From positions 1,161,872 to 1,225,871 of the forward strand of contig BFEA01000232.1 in assembly GCA_003427395.1 (NCBI GenBank): a stretch of 64,000 bases of DNA, given 5' to 3'. Made by a program: the position numbers and the translations under genes. This DNA is from Chara braunii (taxonomy: Eukaryota; Streptophyta; Charophyceae; Charales; Characeae). Of this stretch, positions 8,565-20,619 are shown one piece after another. The notes under the pieces are model-generated. The model made no database searches and was not told the DNA's origin. It saw only the letters and a program-made list of their open reading frames with translations. The stretch's first letter is position 1; the number at the start of each line of letters is the position of its first letter.

Positions 8565-9930
8565 TATGGCAGTCCGAGAAATAACGGACTGCATGGGGGT
8601 GCTTAGACCAAAAGGAAAATGACCTTTGCTCACCCAAGACACTAGAAAATAGTGTCTTGGATTTGGGCAAATAAAAATGGTAAATGGGGACCGCGAGATG
8701 GTGGATCTCGCGGCCTAGAATATTCGCAGCACTTGAGGCACGTGAGAAGAAGGGATTGGGGCTACAGGGGACAAGGAAGCCCCCAATAGAAATGGGACGT
8801 CATCGGGAATGATATCGGGGACTGAATGAGCCCAAATAAGAATAACTAAAATCTGGAACATGCGCCGGCGGGACCACCGCCGGGACTAGAAAATGGAACC
8901 GGTATGGGAGAATGGCGGGGACTTGAGTAGTCCCAAGAGAACCATGAGCTAGCAAAAGAGGAGTGTACAAACAAGTTGTGTCGTCAAGATCAAGATCTTG
9001 ACGGTGAAAAATATTAGCCACTATGAGTGCAAACGTAAAAGAGCCTAGAGAGAGGGCACTAGAAGGTAAAAATGAGAGAAAAGGATGAAAGGAGGGGCTG
9101 CCCAGCAGTTCGATATATCACGGACTAGCAAGGCATAAGAAAATAGAGTCTTAATGAGCTCTATGCAGAAAATAAGCTGCTAAGGAAAATCGGAGCACAC
9201 GAGGGCTCAAAATTGAAAAAACGGAGGCAAATGGGAACCTCCATGAGCATGGAGGCTTCATTATTGCAATCCGAGTTGCAACGGTCAACTGCTGGTCATG
9301 AACTTGGCCATGAATGAGGTTCTAAGGCCTAGAAAGAGGGTGCACATCAGCTTGACACTTGTCACAGCATAAATAAAAAGAAAAGGAGATAAAAATGAGA
9401 GAAAAAATGAGGGAGGATGAGACAAAAGGGGAGAAAAGGGTGGAGGAGAATGTGCCGGTCAGTTGGGACTGGGAGGTCCCTACTGTGACCTCATCCCTCC
9501 ACATTTAGTGGAGGGCAGTCCGAACTGCAGAGATAATGCCCTTGGGGCATTATCTCAGCAATATCTGGACTTAAAAGGGCAAAAATGAGTGAAAAAGCAA
9601 AAAGGAGTTAGCGTTTTTTTTGTGAATCATGGATCTGAGATCAAATCTTATGGTTGAGAGCATGTGGCTGTTTTTTGTGGGGCCAGATCAAACAGCCAAC
9701 TCCGGAATAAGTTGGCAACCCAAAAGGGAAAGAAACAAAAAAAAGAAAATGCCGAAAGTGTGCATTTGGCCGAAAAAGAAGATCAGATGCACAAAAAATC
9801 GAAAAATTGAGCATAGGGGCTCAAAATTGACGCAAGGACCACTTGGGGGTAACTCGGAATAATGTTAGTCTTGGATCTCAGCCAGATCCAAGGCTGAGAT
9901 TGCTCCGAGATGTGGGAAAATATCTCGGCC
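8565..9930 (+). repeat. Stem-loop-dense segment of LTR-like unit, copy 1
   Basis: Perfect short inverted repeats recur every 50-300 bp. 8569-8592 has arms GCAGTCCG/CGGACTGC with an 8-nt loop. 8634-8660 has arms CCAAGACACTA/TAGTGTCTTGG with a 5-nt loop. 8691-8713 has arms CCGCGAGAT/ATCTCGCGG with a 5-nt loop. 8865-8883 has arms CCGGCGG/CCGCCGG. 8918-8934 has arms GGGACT/AGTCCC. 8982-9003 has arms CGTCAAGATC/GATCTTGACG. 9238-9255 has arms CCTCCATG/CATGGAGG. 9530-9556 has arms GAGATAATGCCC/GGGCATTATCTC with a 3-nt loop. 9875-9900 has arms ATCTCAGCC/GGCTGAGAT. 9905-9928 has arms CCGAGAT/ATCTCGG. Several persist in the inverted copy, two with paired substitutions. As RNA these would form a chain of hairpins; function unknown. 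Confidence 0.75.
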
Positions 9931-10688
9931 TACCCAAAATGAGGAAGAAACGACAAAAAGTGAGAAAACGGCCCATAAGGCATTTTTCTTTCAAGTGAGG
10001 CTGCCCCTTGAGCATTTGGACACAAGGGGGCAACTTTAGAAAAAGAAAAGGAGGCTTGAGAAGGCCAAGAGGTAGTCGGAGTTGGTACCAGCCACTCGGA
10101 CTGCATGTACTTGGCCAAAATGAGGCCCATGTACCCTCGGAGAGGTCTAGTGGTGGGATTTGGCTTTGGGGTACCTCGGTTCACTTGGAGGCACATGGAG
10201 AGGCCCATGAGTTGGCCGGTACTACGGTTTCATCCTACGTAAGTTGAGGGAGCAGTCCGCCACACTCACATTTGCATGAGGAGTGTCCATGCTGCCCAAG
10301 TGAAATCATAAGAACACTCTACTCACTTGGAGTAAGAGGAGGGGAACCGATGCCTGTTGGGAGCCTTTGAGGCGCCTGTGGCCTAATAGGAGTTGCCATT
10401 GGAGCTAGTGTGAGGAGTGGAGACTCAAGGGGGTGGTCCGCCATAGCCCCCAGGCTGTGGGGGAGAGAGAGAGGCTTGGAGGAAAACCCATTCAACCTTC
10501 CTAGAGGGGAGGACTCCATAGCCTTAGGAGTGGGAGTTTGCCTTAGTTAGGGAAAGACTCAGAAAGGAAGAAAATGAGGGTTCGAGGAAGAAGGGAGTCA
10601 TAGCTAAATGAGGAGGAGGGAGCTTCATAAAGATTGGTCTTCAACACCAGGAGAAGAAAGGAGAGGTGAGTAAGAACAAGGAGTAGAA
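9931..10688 (+). other. Spacer of LTR-like unit, copy 1
   Basis: Non-coding stretch closely similar to 22895-23600 in copy 2 (for example the shared gtagtcggagttggtacc and ccactcggactgc) and more distantly to 48780-49400 inverted in copy 3. Nothing gene-like; short frames are not conserved. Confidence 0.5.
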
Positions 10689-10919
10689 GATTCTTCTTCG
10701 TCTTCGTCTTCTTCTTCTTCTTCTTCTTCTTCTTCTTCATCATCTTCTTCTTCTTCCCCTTCTTTTTTTTCTTCTCCTTCCTCTTCTTCTTCTTTTCTTC
10801 TTCTTCTTCTTCCTCTTCTTCTTCTTTTTCTTCTTATTCTTCATATTCTTCTTTCTTTTTCTCCTTTATTACTTACTCTTCATCCCCTCTTCCTCTTGTC
10901 ATTCTTCGTCATCATCTTT
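10689..10919 (+). repeat. TTC trinucleotide tract, copy 1
   Basis: Pyrimidine-only (TTC)n with interruptions, in the same place as the tracts at 23.6-23.86 kb and, inverted, 48.34-48.61 kb. Frames across it encode artefactual homopolymers. Confidence 0.9.
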
Positions 10920-11224
10920 TAATCATTTTTCAGGGAGGTAGAAAGTAGTTCCTCCATTGGTAGTGTCTCCATGATGGTCATGTTCTTCACCCCTTGGCGA
11001 ATCGTCACTTTGGACTATGATTTTCCAAGCTTGAGGGAGAGATTTACTCACTCTCACACCAAGATTAATCTCTCCCCCCACTTGGGGATAAATCGTTACT
11101 TTGATTTTCACTCATGAAGACGTTTTAGTGATCCTAGCCTCCGACATTGTCCATTTCTCCACCTTGTAATGATCCGATTCAATCTCGACGCTTCCATTAA
11201 TGTTGTGCAAGTGCTTGAGCAAGT

Positions 11225-13215
11225 CTCACTCACATGCAACTCTCTCTCTCTCTCTCTCTCACTTTATGATGTACCAGCGCTCTCCTAGTTGCTTCATAAC
11301 TCATGTATGTGTGTGTAGTAGTCTCATAGGTGGAAGTTCAGTCTTTCCTCACTTGGTGATATGGTGGTGTTTTCCTAGTTGCTCCATAGCTCATGTATGT
11401 ATGTGTCGTAGTCTCAATGGTGCAATGTTAGTCTTTCTCTCACTTTGTGATGTACCGATGCTTTCCTAGTTGCTCCGTATCTCATGAATGCTTGTGCAGT
11501 AGTCTCATTGGTGCAAATTCAATCTTTCTCTCACTTTGTGATGTACCGGTGCATTCCTAATTGATCCATAACTCATGTATGTGTGTGTAGTAGTCTCATT
11601 GGTGCAAGTTCAGTCTTTCCCTCACTTTGTGATGTAACGGTGTTTTCCTAGTTGCTTAATAGCTCATGAATGTGTGTGTAGTAGTCTCATTGGTACAAGT
11701 TTAGTCTTTGTCTTACTTTGTGATGTACCGGTGCTTTCCTAGTTGCTCCATAGCTCATGTATGTGTGTTTTGTAGTCTCATTGGTGCAAGTTCAATCTTT
11801 CCTCACTTGGTGATGTGGTAGTGCTTTCCTAGTTGTTCCATAGCTCATATATTTGTGTGCTGTAGTCTCAATGGTGCAAGGTCAATCTTTCTCTCACTTT
11901 GTGATGTACCGGTGATTTCCTAGTTGCTTCATAACTCATGAATGTGTGTGCAATGCTCTCATTGGTGAAAGTTAAGTCTTTCTCTCACTTTGTGATGTAA
12001 CGGTGCTTTACTAGTTGCTCGATAGTTCATGTATGTGTGTGTTGTAGTCTCATTGGTGCAAGTTTAGTTTTTCCTCAATTAGTGATGTGGTGGTGTTTTC
12101 CTAGTTGCTGCATAGCTCATGTATGTGTGTGTTGTAGTCTCATTAGTGCAAGTTTAGTTTTTCCCTCACTTTGTGATGTACCGATGCTTTCCAAGTTGCT
12201 CCATAGCTCATGAATGTGAGTGAAGTAGTCTCATTGGTGAAAGTTCAGTCTTTCTCTCACTTTGTGATGTATCGGTGTTTTCCTAGTTGCTCCATGGTTC
12301 ATGACTGTGTGTGCAGTAGTCTGATTGGTGTAAGTTTAATCTTTCTCTCACTTTCTAATGTACCGGAGTTTTCCTAGTTGTTCTATTGCTCACGTATGTG
12401 TGTGCTAACGTCTCATCGGTACAAGTTCAATCTTTCCTCACTTGGTGATGTGGCAGTGCTTTCCTAGTTGCTCCATAGCTCATGTATGTGTGTGTTGTAG
12501 TCTCATTGGTCCAAGTTCAGTCTTTCCTCACTTGATGATATGGTGGTGCTTTCCTAGGTGCTCCATAACTCATGTATGTGTGTGTCGTAGTTTTAATGAT
12601 GCAAGGCCCGTTTCTTTGTCACTTTGTCATGTACTGGTGTTTTCCTAATTGCTCCATAGCTCATGAATGCGTGTGCAATAGTCTCATTGGTGCAAGTTCA
12701 TTTTTTCTCTCGCTTTGTGATGTACTTATGCTTTCCTAGTTGCTCCATAACTCATGTGTGTGTGTGCATTAGTCTCATTGGTGCAAGCTCTGTCTTTCTC
12801 TCACTTTGTGATATACCGGTGCTTTCCTAGTTGCTCCATAGCTCCTGTATGTTTTTGCACTAGTTTCATTGGTGCAACTTCAGTCTTTCTCTTACTTTCT
12901 GATGTACCGGTGCTTTCGTAGTTGCTCCACAACTCATGAATGCGTGTGTCGTAGTCACATTGCTGCAAGTTTAATTTTCTCTTACTTTGTGATGTACCGG
13001 TGCTTTCCTGGTTGCTCCATAGCTCATGTATGTGTGTGTCGTAGTCTCATTACTGCAAGTTCGGTTTTTGCTCACTTGGTGATGTGGCGATGCTTTCTTA
13101 GTTGCTTCATAGCGCAGGTATGGGTGTGTTGTAGTCTCAGTGGTGCAAGTTATGTCTTCCTCTTACTTTTTGATGCACCGGTGCTCTCCTAGTTGCTCCA
13201 TCGCTCAATGTGTAT
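11225..13215 (+). repeat. ~91-bp satellite array, subtype I, copy 1
   Basis: About 22 tandem units of roughly 88-92 bp. Each holds tttcctagttgctccatag, then ctcatgtatgtgtgtg, tagtctcattggtgcaag and tcactttgtgatgtaccgg. Units differ by scattered substitutions and alternate between a cactttgtgatgtaccgg and a cacttggtgatgtggcgg ending. It passes into subtype II near 13.2 kb. Open frames across it follow the repeat and are not genes. A short (CT)n stretch precedes it at 11.24 kb. Confidence 0.9.
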
Positions 13216-15302
13216 ATGCTCTAGTATAAGTTGTGCAGTTCGGTCTTTCTTTACATGGTGATGTGCCGGTTCTTCCTAGTTGCTACCCTCTAGTCTAAGT
13301 TGTGTAGTTCAGTTTTTTCGTCACTTGGTGATCTGTCGGTTCTTCCTAGTTGCTCTCATAGCTTCACACATGTGCATGCTCTAGTCTAAGTTGTGCATTT
13401 CAATTCGTCCTTCACTTAGTGATGTGTCGATTATTCCTTGTTGCTTTCATAGCTTCACACATGTGCATGCTCTTGTATAAGTTATGCAGTTCAGTTCTTC
13501 CTAGTTGCTTCCATAGCTTCACATATGTGCATGCTCTGGTCCACATTGTGCAGTTCAGTTCTTCCTTCACTTGGTAATGTATCGATTCTTCCGAGTTGCT
13601 TCCATAGCTTCACACATGTGCATGCTCAAGTATAAGTTGTGCAATTTAATTTTTTCTTTCCTTGGTGATGAGTCGGTTCCTCCTAGTTACTTCCCTAGCT
13701 TCACACATGTGTGTGATCTAGTCTAAGTTCTACGGTTAAGTTCTTCCTTCACTTAGTGATGTGTCAGTTCTTCCTAGTTCCTTCCCTAGCTTTATACATG
13801 TGTATGCTCTAGTCTAAGTTGTGCAGTTCAGTTCTTCCTTCACTTGGTGATGTGCTGGTTCTTTCTAGTTGCTTCCATAGCTTCACACATGTGCATGCTC
13901 TAATCTAAGTTGTGCAGTTCGGTTCTTCCTTCACTTGGTAATATACCGGTTCTTTCTAGTTACTTCCATAGTTTCACACATGTGTCTGCTTTAGTCTAAG
14001 TCATGCAGTTCAGTTCTTCCTTCACTTGGTGATGTGTTGGTTCTTCCAAGTTGCTTCCTTAGCTTCACATATGTGTATGCTCTGGTTTAAGTTGTGCAGT
14101 TCGGTTTTTTCGTTATTTGGTGATATGTTGGTTCTTCCTAGTTGCTTCCATAGCTTCACACATGTGCATGCTCTAGTCTACGTTGTGTAGTTTAGTCCTT
14201 CCTTCACTTGGTGTTATGCCAGTTTTTCCTAGTTGTTTCCACAGCTTCACACATGTGTGTGTGTTAGTCGAAGTTGTGCAATTTTGTTCTTCCTTCACTT
14301 TGTGATGTGTCGATTCTTCCTAGTTGTTTCCCTAGCTTCACACATGTGCATGCTCCAGTTTAAGTTGTGCAGTTCAGTTCTTCCGTCACTTTGTGATGTG
14401 CAAGTTCTTCCTAGTTGCTTCCATAGCTTCACATGTGTGCATGCTCTCAGTTGTGCAGTTTTATTCTTCCTTCACTTAGTGATGTGTCAGTTCTTCCTAG
14501 TTGCTTCCATTGTTTCACACGTGTATGCTCTAGTCTAAGTTGTGCAGTTCAGTTCTTCCTTCACTTGGTGATGTGCTGGTTCTTCCTAGTTTCTTTCATA
14601 GCTTCAAAAATGTGCATGCTCTAGTCTAAGTTCTGCAGTTAAGTTCTTCCTGCACTTGGTGATGTGCCGGTTCTTCCTAGTTGCTCCCATAGCTTCACAC
14701 ATGTGCAGGCTCTAGTCGAAGTTGTGCAATTCAGTCCTTCCTTCACTTGGTGATGTGTCAATTCTTCCTAGTTGCTTTCATAGCTTCACACATGTGCAAA
14801 CTCTAGTCTAAGTTGTGCAGTTCAGTTCTTCCTTCACTTGGTGGTGTGCCGGTTCTTTCTAGGTGTTTTCATAGCTTCACATATGTGCATGCTTTAGTCT
14901 AAGTTGTGCAGTTCAGTTATTCCTTCACTTGGTGATGTACCGATTTTTTTCTACTTGCTTTCATAGCTTCACAGATGTGCATGATCTAATCTAAGTTGTA
15001 CAGTTTTGTTTTTCCTTCACTTGGTGATGTGCAGGTTCTTCCTAGTTTCTTCCGTAGCTTCACACATGTGTGTGCTCTAGTCTAAGTTATGCGGTTCAGT
15101 TCTTCCTTCACTTGGTGATGTGTTGGTTCTTCCTAGCTGCTTCCCTAGCTTCACACATGTGAATGTTCTAGTCTAAGTTGTGCAGTTCAGTTCTTCCTTC
15201 ACTTGGTGATGTGTCGATTCTTTCTAGTTGCTTCCATAACTTCACACATGTGCATGCTCTAGTCCAAGTTGTGCAGTTCAGTTCTTCTTTCACTTGGTGA
15301 TG
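13216..15302 (+). repeat. ~91-bp satellite array, subtype II, copy 1
   Basis: About 23 units of about 91 bp, each holding ttcttcctagttgcttccat, agcttcacacatgtgcatg, ctctagtctaagttgtgcag and tcacttggtgatgtgccgg. Both subtypes share the tcctagttgctt, cata-gctt/ctca, tagtct, and cact-ggtgatgt landmarks at the same spacing, so they are divergent forms of one unit. The last unit runs directly into the CT-tract module. Confidence 0.9.
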
Positions 15303-15368
15303 TGCGGGGTCAGATCTTGAACGGGGGAAGGTAGGTCAAGGGTAAGGCTAGATTGAGATTCCGGAGTC

Positions 15369-15505
<137 letters not shown>

Positions 15506-16708
15506 TTCTTCCTCTATTTCGTCCTTTGGCCTTCTTTCCTCTACCTCTCCCATAATCTAAGTCTAAACCTTTTTCCCTTCCCGCTTGGCATACGACTAAC
15601 CTCTCCTATGTCACTTGGTACATTGTCAAGGGCGAACAGTGAAAGGAAGTTAACCTCACTTAGTGCAGAAAGAGGGCAAGGGAAGGACTGTCGGTCCCTT
15701 GTGCCGCTAAGAAGGGAAAAGTAGAGAATATTTGAGAGCGGTGAGCGCAAAAATGGTGGGAAATTGGAAATCGGACTAGTCCAAAGGGGACTAGAGGAAA
15801 AGATTGTTAACTAAGAGAAGAGGTCAGTTCACTCAATCAGAACCCGAACTGCATGACTACGAGAAGAGGATGGATTGGCTCAGCATGGTAAAAGGAACGG
15901 GAAGTAAGCCAATAGCAAAGAAAAAGAAAAATAGGCTTGTGGGAAGGGCTATGTGTTGACCCCAATGGGGGATTGTATCGGGCCTTGCTTTATGTTGATT
16001 GTGCAGGTGTGTAGCTTTGGGGTACCTTGAGCGGGATGTGGGCTAGGGATGTGCCGGCAAAGGAAATAGGAATGAATGAGCAAAAGGTTATGGGCCTTAG
16101 TGTAAAGTCTATCTGTGAATGGAGCCTTGATGTTTGAAACCTTGGGTGTGAGTCAGACGAGGAACGAAGTCTTAATTAATGGAAACGTGAAGTAACTTTG
16201 TATGCGGGTGAAGGCCCCGGAAAGACTAAGGGGGAAGACACCAATGACAATGGATATAATGATTGGAGCATGAAGGAGTGTACGGGCAAAAGGGAAAGAT
16301 GGCACCGCCGCGCCCCGATGATGTCACAAGACTGTTGGTTTAGGGAAATGGTGTGTGGCTTAAGGATCACATTTAGCCTACGCACGAAAGAAGAGAAGAT
16401 CTCAAAGGATCCCTGGACTGCATAAGTATTGAAAGGAGCAATTGTCTGTGAACACAACCGAGAATCAGAAAAATTACGCTTGCGAGAAGTTTAGCGAGAC
16501 TACCACCCGACGTCAGTGTTGAGCTACATCCCCAATGTCAAAGCTCTCTCGCTCGATGGCCCACCCTCATCCATCTCAAAGCACTAGGTGGGGGTGACCC
16601 CGTGACGAACGGCCCGCGCCCTGAGCATGAGCGTAGGCGGGCCGAGCCAACTGGGACCCGCAGTGGAGTCGACACAGGCTCGAAAGTCTAACGGGGTTAG
16701 ACCCTACA
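15506..16708 (+). mobile_element. Terminal segment of LTR-like unit, copy 1
   Basis: About 1.2 kb closely similar to 28832-30036 and, inverted, 41567-42815. Landmarks are cttggcatacgactaacctc, gggcaagggaaggactgtc, ccaaaggggactagagg, gtgagactaccacccgacg-like and actgggacccgcagtgg. It ends in CCCTACA at 16708. No ORF is shared in frame by the three copies, so it is treated as non-coding LTR sequence. Pol II promoter or polyadenylation signals could lie here but none is convincing. Confidence 0.6.
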
Positions 16709-18304
16709 AAAATGGTGGAGGTGATGGACATTGGGTTAAACTTACCCTTGCAATTTCGAAGGGGGCGTCCGATGCATGGACGTGTATACAACCAAAGATA
16801 AAGAAATAAGGACTTGTGTTTGCTCTTCCCTTGAGAGAATAAGATTTTGAGAGTGGTTGGGCGCATGGCATGGCCAGGCCTGGAGGTATAACATGCATGG
16901 TGCACACTTAATCAGATCACTCCTTTGGGGAGTGGCTCTAGCCCCCCTTCGTCCAGTGCTGGAGTTCGCCAGTCCGGGGAAGTTGAGGGCAAGTCGCAGG
17001 TTGACCCTTCCTCTTCGTGTGAAAGATGGGCTCCGGTTACCTGGCAGGAGGTCGGTGCTTCGACTTCGGTCGGGGTCCAATGAAAATCCCCCGGCAGAGT
17101 GATCCGACCGACTGGGTGTCCTTCTCTCTTCGCCTTCTCAGCCCAGCGGGCTCATGCACTATACACTTGAAATGCTTGAAGGAACCAACATGAACACAAT
17201 GGTAATCAAGAAAAGAACAATGTCGCCCTATGAAGCGACAAATGAAAGAAGAGAACGGAAATGGAGGGAGTTGCTAGACTCCAAAGAAAACTAGCTCACC
17301 TTTGAAGATGCTCACGAAAAGGAACCAGCCACTGTGTATGGACAATAGGGGAAGTGACACATACGGTCCTGAGAGACAATGCGAGGTATGGGTAGGATAC
17401 GCTGGATGCACCTTGGGAAACACACATGCACTATGTGTGTCCCACTTTGGACTTGTTATTTGCATGAGGGAAAATTGAGCGTCCTGCCTACGGAAGGAAA
17501 GGGTGGGTCAGGACCAGCTGGGGCGGGTTGCGAAACGTCATTTCTATTGAAGTGTCGCCTAGTCTCATGTGTGGGAGGTTGGACCATCCGACTGTTGGGA
17601 GGAGTTGGTCTCGTCGGTTGATTAGTAACACTCCTTCCCGGGCGGACCGAGCATGGCTCGACACCTTGCCCAGGCGGGATGCGAAACGTCTCCACAGGCG
17701 GGGCGGCCGCTTATCGACAGACGGAGGAAGACCACTGCATGTGGAGCAAGGAGGGAGCCTCGCAGACGATTAGTAGCTTCTCGAAGTACGGCGTGGGAAA
17801 AACTAACTTTTATCGGACCGATGGAAGTGAATGTCCGGACGGTTGACTTTTGCTCCTACCGGGGTGCGCGGGGTGATTCCCAAAATCAACAGGGGTGTGC
17901 GAGAGCGGCAAGACGGGATGGGGTATTATGGGCAAACAGAGAGGGGTAACACCCTGTGCAAGAGTTGAGGTACCGCGCTCGCGACAGTTGAGTTGTGCTT
18001 GAGGTATGGGATAAAACTCTATCGACAGTAACAGTGGAGAGACCACTTTGGAAAGAGGTCGGTGAGGAGATGACCACGCCTGTATGTGAGATTGTCTGAG
18101 TTTTCGTATTTTGTATCCCCCCCTGTAAAGATGGTTAATATGTGAGTCGTTGGGTTGCGCAACGATGCTAAGTTTATTCCCACCTCCTGCCTAAGTCCGC
18201 ACGAGTGAGTGAAGACCACGAGAGGAAGAGATAGAGGTCAACTTTTAAAAGAACCACGAGAATGAGCCTGGGTGATAAGAGACCGGTTATGGGTTTCAGA
18301 GGGA
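16709..18304. other. No gene recognised
   Basis: Mixed-composition sequence directly downstream of the LTR-like end. Frames of 60-110 codons occur on both strands but overlap each other and show no recognisable motif. No primer-binding site complementary to a tRNA 3' end is evident just after 16708, which argues against this being the start of an internal retroelement region. Confidence 0.4.
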
Positions 18305-19070
18305 GGTTATAATTTGATAATGGGGAGGTAAATTAGGCTAGACCTTAATGAGGGGTCTGAAATATTATCATCCAGGATGTAGGCTGATCGAACCCGAAAA
18401 CCTGGGTCGGTGCTTATTTGTGAAAAACAGGGATTGGATGCTGGAGCCAAGATGGCGCGGTGGCTATCGTCCCCAATATACTCCAGCGTACCGGAAATGC
18501 CAATAGATGTTAAGGATGGGGTATCCGTCGTTTTGTTGGAAGAAGGCACTTGGATAGATCTAGAGCCGCCATACCAAACCGTGATGTTGGGCGAAGGGGA
18601 CGTCTTCCTTTCGATAGAAACGTTGTGGACCAAGGTCAGCCTAACCTGGTTAACGCCAAGCTTGACAGATCTGGAGGGGGACCGTGGAAGCCCGGGGCTG
18701 GATTTACTTATCCAAGGAAGGAAAAAATGCAATGGTTGTGGACTTGGCATTAGGGATAGTCTCATATGAATTGTTTAGGTGGGCGGAACGAGAAGTTGTG
18801 TGGGCGGCATGTCAGCGGGAAGACATGGAGATGGACAAGATAGATGTGCGGGTGAAACTTGGTGATAGAGGGAATGTTAGGCGGCCACTCAGGATGATGA
18901 GGTGTACCGTATCTCCGTTCTTAGTGGACGCGGTCTTCGGGACCCGGAGTAGGCTGGTGCAGATATGTCAGTCCATGACGAACCTTGGGCTGTACCAAGG
19001 CGCCTTGGAGGACTTTATCCGTCTATCGGTCGAAAGGGGGCCCTTCGAAGGGAATTGAGCAAGGGAGTTA
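18305..19070 (+). pseudogene. Unrecognised ORF remnant
   Basis: Two overlapping frames could belong to one decayed coding region. 18410-18769 contains VSVVLLEEGTWIDLEPPYQ, LSIETLWTKVSLTWLT and LEGDRGSPGLDLLIQGRK. 18684-19058 contains GIVSYELFRWAEREVVWAA, MMRCTVSPFLVDAVF and LGLYQGALEDFIRLSVE. The composition is protein-like and a single frameshift near 18.72 kb would join them. I recognise no family. 20.62-21.19 kb holds further protein-like sequence on the same strand, perhaps part of the same body separated by G-rich repeats. Low confidence that this was ever a gene. Confidence 0.25.
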
Positions 19071-19359
19071 GCCGAATATTAAACTATCTCAGCACGGATG
19101 AGGTGTTTGTCCCAAGCTCCGTCCATTGAAAAATAATCTATAGGAATGAAGCAGTAGGGGAGATGTTTCCGGATGGGTAGAATGACCTATGGTATGAGGA
19201 AGAGGACGATTTCACCAATGAGGAGGCAGATGATGCAATTGAGGACTGTAACTTTTGAGGAGTGGGTCTGTAGCATGAATGATAAGGGCGGTCGACACGT
19301 GCAGGGATCAAGCATGGCTAGGGAATAACGCTTAAATAATCAGATGTTTAGGGGGTGGG

Positions 19360-20600
19360 AGCCAGAGAGTGCAAATGGGTAACCGTTGCCCGTACCCGAC
19401 CGTACCCAACTGTAATCGTCAGGTTACGGACGGGTATCAGTACCCCTTTCGAAGGGGGAGTTGGGTATGGGTAGGCACAAACAAAAGGTGGTGGTTGTTA
19501 GGGCGGGTACAGTTGCCCTTTCAGGAGATCATGGATGGGTAGGGGCAGGTAGGGGTAGGGGTAAAAAAAAAAAAAAACGAGTATGGGCGGCCAGAAAAAA
19601 AGATAGATGGGTATGGGCAGGTATGGGTGTCCAAAAACAAAAAGGGGTGGGTACGGGCGGGTAGAGGTTCCCATCGGGTAACCGTGGTATACCCGATGCG
19701 AGTCTTGTAGCCTTGCAGGCTTTGTATTTTTGCTCAAGCGTGACACTTTTTTCATATTCCAAATTTCTCGCTTTCCCATTAAGCAAACATTTTTTTTGCA
19801 AGGGTGAATTTCATATCTTAATTGATTTTATTTTTTGTTTTTCAAATTTACAGACTATTTTCATATGTGTGTAACCCTGTGTATGTAATATTTGTGTGTC
19901 TGTGTGTGTGTGTGTGTGTGAGAGTGTATGTATGTGCAACAGACCGAGGGTTGTTGCATTTGCAGATGCTACACAGGTTGCATTGGCTACTGTAGCACCA
20001 GATGCATCCATATCAGCATCATAGTGAACCAATATAACAATTGTTGTTGTCACGGTTGCGGCAGTAGCTGCAGAAGCTGCCACATCTAAACAAAATAATA
20101 ATAATAATATTAATAATAATAAAAATTTTCACGCCAATCCTGTGACGTCCAAGGGTTGGGGACGGTTGGGGGCGGTTAAGGACAATTAGAGAAAGTTAAA
20201 AAAAAAAAAAAAAGTTAGGGGCGGTTAAGGACAGTTGGGGCAGTTAGGGGCAGTTAGGGGCAGTTAGGGGCGGTTAGGGGCGGTTAGGGGCAGTTAAGGG
20301 CAGTTAAGGGCAGTTAGAGACAGTTAGGGGCGGTTATGGGCGGTTACGGTAGGGTGGGTGACAAGCACGGGTGGTTACGGGTGGGTATAGGTAAAAACAT
20401 TTGGGTAGGGTGGGGTATGGGTGGTTAACAAACGGTTTGTGGCCATGGGTGGTCTTGAAAAAAAAAAATTTATGGGTAGGTATGGCCAGTTACATGCTGA
20501 AGATGTTCAGGTAAAGTAGGTCCGGATATACTTCTGTTTTTTTTAGCAGTTGGAGATGGGTAAAGGTCCGGCAGACCAAGTATACAGTGGGTATGGGTGG
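19360..20600 (+). repeat. G-rich short-repeat region
   Basis: The stretch consists of GGGTA-, GGGTAGG- and GGGGCAGTTA-type short repeats. 19375-19680 is built from gggta(c/t)- and gtaggggtagg-like units. 19880-19925 has a GT tract and 20097-20125 an ATA tract. 20215-20345 holds about a dozen tandem 10-bp units of GGGGC(A/G)GTTA, and 20345-20480 has gggtgggta variants. No coding region is seen. Confidence 0.7.
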
Positions 20601-20619
20601 TTAGTTTTCAAAGAGGGTG

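Noticed and set aside
11200-15100. Cys/Ser/Val-rich ORFs of 60-107 codons in the satellite arrays (also 24.3-26.0 and 44.6-47.8 kb)
   Set aside because: They follow the ~91-bp unit, whose length lets frames stay open across units; they repeat the same peptide and vary with the satellite.
11200-15300. Regularly spaced repeats that might suggest a CRISPR array
   Set aside because: Units are contiguous diverged satellites without unique spacers, in eukaryotic DNA.
20215-20345. TTAGGG-like strings suggesting an interstitial telomere
   Set aside because: The unit is a 10-mer GGGGC(A/G)GTTA, not a 6-7-bp telomeric repeat; TTAGGG arises only across unit joins.
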